Assembly (NCBI RefSeq): GCF_017312365.1
Contig: NZ_BLJI01000022.1
Location: forward strand, 1-64,000
DNA length: 64,000 nt
Reading direction: 5' to 3'
DNA from: Chroococcus sp. FPU101
GTDB lineage: Bacteria; Cyanobacteriota; Cyanobacteriia; Cyanobacteriales; Microcystaceae
The position numbers and the translations under genes were made by a program. Positions 38,320 to 48,300 of the stretch are shown here, in pieces (the stretch's first letter is position 1; each line of letters starts with the position of its first letter). The notes beneath the pieces were generated by a model. It did no database searches. It was given only the letters and a program-made list of their open reading frames with translations, and had not been told where the DNA came from.

Positions 38320-38568
38320 ATGTTAAAAATACTTAATAAATATCTAAATAAAAAAATTGCCACTTATGATCTGTTTGATGTAGAAAATCCTCAAGTTTCA
38401 ATTAAATCAATTTTAATTGAGTTTCTAAAAACCCTTTTTGTAGTCTTTCTCTGTGCTGATCTATTACCACATCCTGCACTAAAACAAGGTTTAATTCTTT
38501 CTGTTCTCAATCAAACACAACATGAAATACAAAAGATTAATCCTCAGATTACAACAAACAACAGATAA
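38320..38568 (+). CDS. 82-residue orphan protein
   Basis: A small protein starting MLKILNKYLNKKIATYDLFD, with a hydrophobic middle (FLKTLFVVFLCADLLPHPAL) and a polar Gln/Asn-rich end. I recognise no family. A purine-rich AGAAGG site precedes the ATG, and the gene shares its upstream motif with the two PPC genes, which supports expression. The hydrophobic stretch may insert in a membrane. It is followed after 42 bases by an even smaller gene in the same direction, and the two may form a pair. Confidence 0.55.
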   Translation: MLKILNKYLNKKIATYDLFDVENPQVSIKSILIEFLKTLFVVFLCADLLPHPALKQGLILSVLNQTQHEIQKINPQITTNNR

Positions 38569-38610
38569 AAGAAAAAAGATAAAGTTAGGGAATTTTATGA
38601 GGTGACGACA

Positions 38611-38769
38611 ATGAAAGTTAAATGGAAAAAGTTAGTAACAATGAGTCTTATGTGGTTAGCATCCGAGATTGTTTTAAATTTTTCAGGTTTAGACAATCTA
38701 GCAGATTACGGAGAATTTATCTTATCTCATCATGCCTCTACAGTAATTAATATTGCAAAAATTCATTAA
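38611..38769 (+). CDS. 52-residue small protein
   Basis: The frame runs from ATG at 38611 to TAA at 38767-38769. It has a basic start (MKVKWKKLVTMSLMWLASEI), a moderately hydrophobic helix and an end ILSHHASTVINIAKIH. A good ribosome-binding site (GAGGTG) lies eight to ten bases upstream. It resembles a short exported or membrane peptide, but I recognise no family. Its stop overlaps the stop of the convergent response-regulator gene. Confidence 0.45.
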   Translation: MKVKWKKLVTMSLMWLASEIVLNFSGLDNLADYGEFILSHHASTVINIAKIH

Positions 38770-39428
38770 TCGATCAACCCTTCTTCACGAGAACGTTTTA
38801 AAGTTAGTACCCGTAAATTTTTATCATCTTCGGGATAAATGCCTAGAATATCTTGCAACTTTGTCCAGTAGTGACGTACCATCCGTTCAGAAACATTAAT
38901 TTGTTTTGCGATCGCTTTATCTTGTAATCCCTCTTCAAAGGCTAAACGCAACACCTCTAGCCATTCTGGCTTCACTTCAAGACCATTTTTTAAATCTTTT
39001 GTGTGAGTTACTCCTTGCATCGCCCAATTCAGTCGCATTAACATTTCTTTTTCTGATAGACTTTTATCTGCAATTGTAAAACCTCCTTGATGAGCATCAA
39101 TTTCATGTTTAAGACGAACTAAGGCTTTAACATAACTACTTTGTACCATCAAATTAAGACAAGGATATTTTTTCATCAAGTTTTGTAATAAGTGTAGTCC
39201 CACTTCAACTGTAGCTGTTTTGCCGAGCGTTTCGGGTAAAGAAAGATCCATAATAACTAAAGTTGGCTGAAATACTTCGATTTCTTGACGTGCTTCTTGA
39301 GCCGTTTGTACAGTCAAAATTGTTGCCTCAGGATGCTGTTTCTTTAGTAATTCAACTGTTCCATCGAGTATTAATGTATGGTCATCGATGATTAAAATTC
39401 TCATTTGCGATCGTGTATCAGGAATCAT
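38766..39428 (-). CDS. NarL/LuxR-type response regulator
   Basis: A 220-residue regulator. The receiver domain begins MRILIIDDHTLILDG (acidic pair), with the phospho-acceptor Asp in TLVIMDLSLPE and the Lys in TIADKSLSEKEM. The C-terminal helix-turn-helix (EEGLQDKAIAKQINVSERMV, then RHYWTKLQDILGI) is LuxR-like but diverges from the usual LTxRE-x-EVL start. The true start may be the internal Met at 39404. It is the natural partner for the HisKA_3-type CHASE2 kinase at 33307-35187. It is read from the same strand as the CHAT gene and located 168 bases downstream of it. Confidence 0.87.
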   Translation of the reverse strand: MIPDTRSQMRILIIDDHTLILDGTVELLKKQHPEATILTVQTAQEARQEIEVFQPTLVIMDLSLPETLGKTATVEVGLHLLQNLMKKYPCLNLMVQSSYVKALVRLKHEIDAHQGGFTIADKSLSEKEMLMRLNWAMQGVTHTKDLKNGLEVKPEWLEVLRLAFEEGLQDKAIAKQINVSERMVRHYWTKLQDILGIYPEDDKNLRVLTLKRSREEGLID

Positions 39429-39596
39429 GTTCTAATCCTAGTGTTATTCTGCTGTATCTTTGATATAGCAGGATTTTGAGTAGCATGACAAAAATCTTAA
39501 CAAAATTTTTTCATTTTTCTAAAACTCGGTTAAAATTGTGACTTTTTGGCCTAATTTTTCCATTTTTTGGTGACTTTAATTTCAAAAATGTGAAGT

Positions 39597-42209
39597 TTAA
39601 TTCCAATTTCCAATTAAGATAAAAGGGGCCCAATACGCAGGATTATCATATTGATCATTAATCTGAGCATTTTGTTTAGCTTTAATTAAAGCTATTTGGG
39701 CAGTGCGGAGAGCTTCGGCTTTAGTAACATTATTTTGGGCTAAGTTTTGATAAAAATTGGTAATGAGTTGTAAAGTAGATTCATCTGGAATTGACCATAA
39801 TGAGGCTAAAACGCTTTTAACCCCCGCTTGAACGGCTACTCCCGCTAATCCTAATGTTGAGCGTTCATCACCTTCTGCGGTTTGACAAGCTGTTAAGGCT
39901 AATAGTTCAATTGATTCAGAATCTCCTCCCAATTGCCGTAAAACTTTTTCTAATTCTTTGATGGTTAATTTATTGTTGTTTCCAATAACAAGAAAAGTAT
40001 CATCTGGAATTGTGCCAAATTGGGCATGAGTTGCTACATGAATCACTTTATAGTTAGATTGATTGAGTTCTTTTTCTAAGTTTTCACGATTAAAAGCCTC
40101 ATCTAACAATAGTGTATTACTTGCAAAATTAAGTTGTACCTGAGCGACTTCTAAAGGTACATTTGTTAATTTCTCGAAATTTTGTTGATCGATTACAGTG
40201 GGTTGAGTCACTCCCAAAATCAGAGCGCGTTCTTGTTTTTGCTCTGATTCAGGTAAGACTAAACTTAAACTAGGAGTTAGAGCGAGTGCATAATTTTCTA
40301 CTAGAAATTTTTCTCCATCATAGAGAGCAGACATCGGAATTGTTCTAAACAGTCCATCTTGAACAAATACAAGTGTATTAATTTGTTGTTTTTGTAAATC
40401 GGTTTCAAAAGGATGGATCAACCAATCATAAAGATTCCTAGCTTGGGTTAGATCATAATCATCAATTGCTAATCGGCTCTCAATTAGTCCTTGACGAAAA
40501 CGAGATAGTGTGCTGTTCACTTCGGAACGGGGTTTAAAAATCCAATGAATCTTTTTTTCTCCATTGGGTAAACTGACAATAATTGCTGTTTCTTCGTCTA
40601 AAATAATTGAATTAAAAATCGCTGTATTGGGGTTATTGAGTTCTGTCTGTTGATTAATTTGAGAATCACCCAAAAAACAATCATTTCCTAAATAATTTTG
40701 TAATTCTGCTAATCTCAGACGATCAATCGTATCTAAACCTTGGGTTAATTCCTGTTCTTTTTGTGGTAGACTCAACGTCTCTTGAGTGGCTTTTTGGAGT
40801 CTTAATCTAGCTAATTGACGGTAAACAGGTTCAATTTGATCACGGAAATCGAATTGTACATCTCGCTCGGATGAAAGAATATCGCTCCGAATCTGTTCTA
40901 ATGATGTTACTGCATTTTGGTAAGCTGCGATCGCAGGTTCAGTTTCTCCTTTTGTCTCTTGAATTCTTCCCGTTTGCCATTCCCACAAGTACAAACTATC
41001 CTTATTTGCTTGATTTTGATCTGCATTCCATTTCGCTTGTCTGGTATATTCTAGAGCTTGAGCATAATCTTGGTTGCACTCATAAAAATGTCCTAATGCA
41101 CCTAAAGCAAAAGAATGTGAGCGTGGATCTTGTAATTGTTTAGCATTTTCTTCGGCAGTTTTTAATAAATTTTCCGCCTCACTTTGAGATAACTTTCTTT
41201 TTGTCGGACATTGTGCTAAAGGTTCAGTTAGAGGGATGCCATCATCGGGTAAATTCGCTAAAGTGATTGCTGCATAAATTTTATCTGGTGAATTCGACAC
41301 TTTTTCTAACAATTCTAAGCTTTCTTGAATGACTGCATCCCTTTGTGTTGCTGAAATTTGCTTACCCAATTGAATTAAATTGAGTTGTCCTTTCAGTTGC
41401 CCTGTTGTATTATTTTGTTGTTGAGCAATTTCAATACTTTTATTAAAAAATTCTTGCGCTTTTTGATAATATTGGTTAGCCTGTTCTTTAAAGATATTCC
41501 CTTGACTTGAACCACGCAATAAGGCTGAATTAGCTTGGATCATCATGCGATCAGCTTGTTTAGTATAAGTATTTCCCAAACTATTTAAAATTGCTGCTTG
41601 ATGGGAAGAATCAGAAATTTGCTCGGCTTTTTCTAAAATGATAATACTTTGTGGATATTGTCCGATCGCTCGATAAGCTTCCCCTAAACTCCCTAATGCT
41701 GCTACTTCTCCGCTTTTGTCTTGTTGTTGTCGAGCAATTTCTAAAGCACTATTCGGAAGACAAGACATTAAGGAATCTAAATCATCAGAATTGCCGCATA
41801 ATAAATTAATACTATTACGAGATTGACCCAAAGCTGCATAACTTTGCGCTTGTTCTGTGAGATTGCGTCCGACTTTTTGCAGATTACCCGTTCTAGAATA
41901 ATGATTAATCGCATCTTGCCAATAAGCAATAGCTGTGGACGGATCGCCCAATTGTTGATAGGTTCTGGCAATATTTTCGGAAACAATCGCAATATTTTCG
42001 GAATTATTTGAGCTTTTGTAAACTTTTAACGCACTTTGCCAGTCGGTGATCGCTCCGTGATAATCTCCAGTTTGATAGCGGTTAACTCCCTGTATGACTA
42101 ATTGTTCTGGTTCAACTGAATAAGCAGATGTAGCAAAATTTAATCCTAAACTCAGAAGTAAACTAATCAATAATAGTCCGAGATATCTTAGTAAACGAAT
42201 TTTAGCCAT
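39597..42209 (-). CDS. exported TPR-CHAT protein (caspase-like protease)
   Basis: A protein of 870 residues with a signal peptide (LRYLGLLLISLLLSLGLNFATSA), about ten TPR-type repeats (residues 30-430) and a C-terminal CHAT domain, the caspase-related cysteine-protease fold. The catalytic pair is visible: His in HVATHAQFG near residue 727 and Cys in LLALTACQTAEG near residue 773. I start it at ATG 42209; a TTG two codons earlier is a weaker choice. Exported TPR-CHAT proteins are common in cyanobacteria beside haemagglutinin-type exoproteins. Here the gene is divergent from three of them, so a surface-protein processing role is attractive but unproven. Confidence 0.88.
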   Translation of the reverse strand: MAKIRLLRYLGLLLISLLLSLGLNFATSAYSVEPEQLVIQGVNRYQTGDYHGAITDWQSALKVYKSSNNSENIAIVSENIARTYQQLGDPSTAIAYWQDAINHYSRTGNLQKVGRNLTEQAQSYAALGQSRNSINLLCGNSDDLDSLMSCLPNSALEIARQQQDKSGEVAALGSLGEAYRAIGQYPQSIIILEKAEQISDSSHQAAILNSLGNTYTKQADRMMIQANSALLRGSSQGNIFKEQANQYYQKAQEFFNKSIEIAQQQNNTTGQLKGQLNLIQLGKQISATQRDAVIQESLELLEKVSNSPDKIYAAITLANLPDDGIPLTEPLAQCPTKRKLSQSEAENLLKTAEENAKQLQDPRSHSFALGALGHFYECNQDYAQALEYTRQAKWNADQNQANKDSLYLWEWQTGRIQETKGETEPAIAAYQNAVTSLEQIRSDILSSERDVQFDFRDQIEPVYRQLARLRLQKATQETLSLPQKEQELTQGLDTIDRLRLAELQNYLGNDCFLGDSQINQQTELNNPNTAIFNSIILDEETAIIVSLPNGEKKIHWIFKPRSEVNSTLSRFRQGLIESRLAIDDYDLTQARNLYDWLIHPFETDLQKQQINTLVFVQDGLFRTIPMSALYDGEKFLVENYALALTPSLSLVLPESEQKQERALILGVTQPTVIDQQNFEKLTNVPLEVAQVQLNFASNTLLLDEAFNRENLEKELNQSNYKVIHVATHAQFGTIPDDTFLVIGNNNKLTIKELEKVLRQLGGDSESIELLALTACQTAEGDERSTLGLAGVAVQAGVKSVLASLWSIPDESTLQLITNFYQNLAQNNVTKAEALRTAQIALIKAKQNAQINDQYDNPAYWAPFILIGNWN

Positions 42210-42320
42210 AATCAAAAATGCTGTTAAACGTTCCCATAACCTAATTTAGCTGATCTAGAACCTGAACTAGAAAAAATAAAGAAATATTATTATTTATCGA
42301 ATTTACGCTGATGGTGATTC

Positions 42321-42326
42321 TATAAT
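42321..42326 (+). promoter_or_regulatory. -10 element upstream of the first TpsA gene
   Basis: TATAAT 56 bases before the ATG, in a context (GATTCTATAATCGATGGCAT) that recurs before the second and third TpsA genes. There is no clear -35. The 24-base run at 42271-42294 is repeated exactly at 51085-51108 ahead of the third gene. Confidence 0.45.
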
Positions 42327-42376
42327 CGATGGCATCTTAGGGAATTTTTAACTTTTGACAAGAACACTTAAATTGA

Positions 42377-45300
42377 ATGGAACCTAAAAAATATTCATTT
42401 CAGTCTAAAAACCTTGTTTTACTAATATTTCTGCTGCTCATAGAAAGCTTATTTTCAAGACCTATTCAAGCACAAGTCATTCCTGACTCAACTTTGGGGA
42501 ACGAAAAATCAAGCGTTAATCAGATAGATGCACTCAATGAAAGAATTGATGGCGGTGCTAGACGAGGCGGCAATTTATTCCACAGTTTCCAAGAATTTAA
42601 TATCAATCAAGGAAATGGCGTTTATTTTGCTAATCCTCAAGGGATAATGAATATTTTTTCGCGTGTCACAGGGGGAAATGCTTCACAGATATTAGGAAGA
42701 TTAGGTGTACTTGGTCAATCAAATTTATTTTTTCTTAATCCCTATGGAATTATTTTCGGCCCTAATTCTAGTTTAGATATTCGTGGCTCATTTGTCTCTT
42801 CAACAGCCAACGCAGTAAAGTTTGCTGATGAGACAGTTTTTAGTGCTATTAATCCGCAAAGTAACGCTTTATTAACGATTAGTGTCCCCATCGGTTTACA
42901 AACAGGAAATCTAGAATCAACATTGAGTAATCGCGGTAATCTAGTCGTCGGGAAAGATTTTACTCTTAGTGCAGGAAATTTAGATTTACAGGGACAAATT
43001 ATAGCAGGTGGTAATCTCTCTCTAGAAGCCTTTAACACTCTTCTTATTACTGATAGTATCACTAATCCTTTTGTCGCCTTTGCCGGTGGACAGTTGATAG
43101 CACAAGGTAATCAACTTGTCAAGATATCTATCTTAAATCATCCGAATAGTGGCTTGTTTTCGGGTGGTGATTTGATTTTGCGCTCAGATTTTCCCATTGC
43201 GGGAGATGCACATTATTCGAGTGGTGGAAGTTTCAGAATAGAAAAGCTAGATGGAAGTTTAGGGAGTTTATCGAGTAATAATGATCCTGTGATTCGTGCT
43301 AGTGGTGATGTTAGTTTAGATTCTTATAGTGGAGTATCCTTGCATATCTTTGCGGGTGGCAGTGTGACGATTCCCGGTACAGTATTGATTACAGAGGTAG
43401 AAAATGTCGAAAATAGCATCACAGAGACAGTAACCCTTTCTAATGGTACAACAGTCGTTATTGATGGAAGTGCAGAACCGACTCTTGATATTAGAGCAGG
43501 AACATTAGCCGTTGGGAATGCTATAGATACAGGAACACCGACGAGTGCAGATATTAGTATTGGTGAAATCTACACTGATGTTGTTAATGGGACGGGAGGT
43601 CAAGTCTTTTTAACCAACCAATATCAACCTAATACAGCTTTATCCAGTATAAATGGAATTACCATCGGAGCGATTGACACTAGAGATGTACATGGCGGTG
43701 GTTATCTCGTTATCGATGCTCGTGGTGGCATTAATTTAACTGGACAGGTCAATGTTTCCGCTTTAGATTTATCGGATTCAGATGTACTGAGTTATTTGGG
43801 GAATGGAGGAGATGTCAGGCTACTCTCTCAAGGAGATATTGTACTTAGTGTAGATTCTGGCATTAACTCAAATGGTTTACTCGGAGGAAACATTCTCCTA
43901 AGTAGTAATGAAGCAATCTCAATAACTGAAGGTTTTATTAGAAGTAATACTTACACCGAAGTAGCAAATACAACAGGCGGTGACATCATTATTACAGCTA
44001 AAACTATTTCCTTAATCGATGGGGCAAGTGTAGCAACTAATACTCTTGGCAAGGGAAATTCGGGAGCGATCAAGCTTACAGCAAGTGATACTATCTCTCT
44101 AACAGGTGAGAATAGCCATGTTAGTAACATTGCCAGTCAAGTAGCACTTACAGCCGAAGGGAACTCTGGAGGCATAGAGATTACTACAGGTTCTCTTTCT
44201 CTAACCGATGGAGCAGTTGTAGATGCGAGTACTTTTGGAAAGGGAAATGCAGGAGCCATTCGAATTACAGCCAGTGATACTATCTCTACAATGGGTGAGG
44301 ATAGTCAAGGATTGGGTAGTGGCATTTTTAGTACAGTAGGCTCCACAGCCGAAGGGAACTCTGGAGGCATTGAGATATTCACAGGTTCTTTTTCTCTAAC
44401 CGATGGAGCAGTTGTAAATGCGAGTACTTTTGGAAAGGGAAATGCAGGAGCCATTCGAATTACAGCCAGTGATACTATCTCTGCAGTGGGTGAGGATAGT
44501 AAAAGATTTGCTAGTGGCATTTTCAGTCAAGTAGCACCTACAGCCGAAGGAAACTCAGGAGGAATTGAGATTACGACAGGCTCTCTTTCTTTAATAGATG
44601 GAGCAGTAGTAGATGCTAGTACTTTTGGTAGAGGGAACGCAGGTGCAATTAAAATTACAGCTTCTGATGCTATCTCTGCCGTAGGTGAAAGAAGTAATGG
44701 CTTTGTTAGTGGCATTTTCATTCAAGTAGGATCAGCAGGTGAAGGAAACTCAGGAGGAATTGAGATTACGACAGGTTCTCTTTTCTTATCTGATGGGGGA
44801 GTAGTAAGTGCTAGTACTTTAGGTAAGGGGAACTCAGGAGCCGTTAGGATTACAGCCACTGAGACGATCTCTGCTGTCGGTGAAGATAATCAAGGCCTTG
44901 ATGGTGGCATTTTCAATCGAGTAGCATCAACAGGTGAAGGAAACTCAGGAGGAATTGAGATTACGACAGGTTCTCTTTTCTTATCTGATGGGGGGGTAGT
45001 AAGTGCTAGTACTTTAGGTAAGGGGAACTCAGGAGCCGTTAGGATTACAGCCACTGAGACGATCTCTATTACTGGTAAGGATAGTGAGAGTGATGACAGT
45101 GGCGTTTACTCTCAAGTAAGAACATCAACAGCCGAAGGAGATGCAGGAGGAATTGAAATTACCACCAATTCTCTTTTCCTCACCGACAAAGCAACAATAT
45201 CGGCTAAAACCTTGGGGATAGGAACAGCAGGCAACATTACTATCACCGCTAATACTCTAGAAAGCACTGATGGCAGTCAAATTCAAACCAATACAGAAAC

Positions 45301-48300
45301 TAATTTCGATGCAGGTGATATTACCCTAAATATTGCTGATACCTTAACCTTATCCAATTCAAGCCTAATTGCTCAAACCACAGGAGAAGGAAAAGCAGGA
45401 AATATCACAATAAATACTCCTCAACTTAATTTAACACAAGGAGCAATCATCACAGCCCAAACATCCGCATCAGGAAACGGAGGCAGCATCACCGTTAATG
45501 CACCCATCTCTCTAACATTAGGCGAAAACAGTCAACTCAACGTCGAAACCAGTAACGTAGGTCAAGCAGGAAACATCGAAATCACATCGCATACCGTTAC
45601 CATTGAAAAAAACGCCGAAATTAGTGCCACAGCCACAGAAACAGCTACCAACACAACTGGAGGTGGTAGCATCACAATTAATGCCTCTAACCTTAATTTA
45701 TCGGGAAAACTGGGTATTTTCGCCGAAACACAAGGACAATCACCCGCAGGTAACCTCACCCTAAAACCAGATGGAAATCAACCTAATCTAAATATACAAT
45801 TTACCGATACTGCCCTCATCTCTGCACGAACTACCAATCAAGGAACAGGAGGCAGCATCAACATTCGTTCACCCCAAATTATTAATATTGCAGGGGAGGG
45901 TAAAATTACTGTCGAAACTACAGGAAGCGGACTTGCAGGTAATATTAACATTACAACTGAGCAATTAAACATCGGCAATCAAACCGAAATCACAGCTTCT
46001 ACAACTGGAACTAATAACGCAGGTAGCATTAACCTTAACGCCAATCAAATTAACCTACAAGGTGCCATCATTAACGCTTATACCAATGGTCTTGGAAGTG
46101 CAGGTAGTATCAACCTTTCCTATCAAGGAAATAACGCAAATAGAATTAATCTAGATCACAGCACGATTTCGACGGAAATACGACAAAATGCACAACTTAA
46201 TCCAAACATTGAAGCAACTCCGAGTAATATTAGCATATATGCAGATACCATTACACTGACTAATAATTCTCTCCTCAGTGCTAGAACCGAAGCTAATTTA
46301 GCAGCAGGCTCCGTCAATATTAACAGTAATACCCTAAATCTTTCTCAAAACTCGCAAATTGAAACACTAACCCAAAGTTCAGCCAATGCGGGTAGTATTA
46401 CGATTAATGCTAACGAACAAATCACTATTACGAATGCTAATAGCGGATTATTTGCTCAAACCTCTAGCAGTGGACAAGCAGGAAATATAATTATTAACTC
46501 TCTACAATTTACTTTAGCAGATGGAGCCAAAATACAAGCTTCAACCTCAGGGGGTGGAAATGGAGGCAGCATCATCGTTAATGCACCTATATCCGTAATC
46601 TTGGGCGAAAATAGTCAACTCAATGTCGAAACCAGTGATGCAGGTAAAGCAGGAAACATCGAAATTACATCTCATACCGTTACCATTGGTAAAGATGCAC
46701 AAATTAGTGCTACTGCTACTAACACAGCTACCAATACATCTGACGGTGGCAGCATCAACATTAACGCCTCTAACCTCAATATTGCTGGAAAACTGGGAAT
46801 TTTCGCAGAAACACAAAGTCAAGCACCCGCAGGTACCCTAACACTAAATCCTGATAACACTAATCCTAACCTAAACATCCGTTTTATCGAACAAGGACTG
46901 ATTTCAGCGTCTACATCAGCAAGTGGAAATGGCGGTAATATTAACATCAGTGCGCCCAATCATATAGATCTTAGAGGAATTGGTACTATTGCAACCTCTA
47001 CATCTGGAACAGGCAATGCAGGAACAATCAATCTTACAACCAATCAACTTTCTTTAACATCAGGAGTCACGGTTACAGCTAGTACAACAGGAACAGGCAA
47101 TGCAGGAGACATCAACTTAGATGCCAATCAAATCAACTTGCAACAAGCTACCGTCACCGCTTTGACAAATGGTGGAGGCAATGCAGGAAGTATAAATATA
47201 CCGAATGCTCAAACGATTAACCTCAATAACAGCCGTATTTCTACAGAAATTCAAGCACAAGGAACCGCCACCAAACCGAGTAACATCACCTTAACATCAA
47301 AGACACTTACCTTAGATAACTCTAGCATCAGTGCAAGTACAGATGGAACAGGTAATGCAGGAGAAATTACACTCATTAATCAACAACTAGAATTAAATAA
47401 CTCTTTTGTCAATGCCATCAGCACAGGAGTAGGAAATGCAGGAAGTATCAGTCTACCCTCTACACAACACCTCAGTTTGAATCAATCAGTCATTAGCGTT
47501 AGTACTACAGCTGAAGGAAACGCAGGAAGTATTACCGTACCAACCGCACAAAATATTAGTCTCAATCAATCCAAAATTACAGCTTCTACATCTGGAGTTG
47601 GCGACACAGGAATCATCAATCTTACAGGAACCGAAAATATCACATTAACAAATAATAGTGAAATTAGTAACGCCGTCCTTACAAACGGAACAGGAAATGC
47701 TCAAACGATTACACTCAAGACTCCTCAATTAAGTTTACACAATTCAAGCATTAGTTCTAGTACCGATGGCACAGGAAATGCAGGAAGTATCACTGTACCA
47801 GATGCTCAAATGATTACACTCGATAACAGCACCATTTCTACAGAAATTCAAGAAAAAGGAGTAGCAACACAAGCGAGTAATATTACACTCAAAACAAATA
47901 CATTAAACCTCAACAACTCAAATATTACCGCTAGTTCGATAGGAACTGGAGATGCAGGAAATCTAACAATACGTGTCCAAAATTCTCTCACCAGCAACAA
48001 CAGCACTATTTCTACCTCAGCAGAGCAAGCATCTGGAGGTAACATCACTGTCTCTGCACAAGATATCCGTTTACGAAATGACAGCGATCTCCGTACCAAT
48101 GTTTCAACTGGTGCAGGTGGTGGTGGCGATATTACCCTAACTGCTGATTCAATTCTAGCTTTCAACGATAGTGATATCTTAGCTTCTGCCAAAGACGGAA
48201 TCGGAGGTAATATTAGTCTTAATACTCCTGTTTTCTTCGGTAGTGGTTATATCTTAACCGATGAAACACAAAATCCCGACACCTTAGAGAATAATAACCG

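Noticed and set aside
42210-42215. TTG start for the CHAT protein two codons before the ATG
   Set aside because: The ATG at 42209 gives a cleaner signal peptide, and TTG adds nothing.
44000-45190. Regularly spaced repeats that could suggest a CRISPR array
   Set aside because: The period is 195 bases, the repeats are coding and in frame, and there are no short identical repeats with unique spacers.
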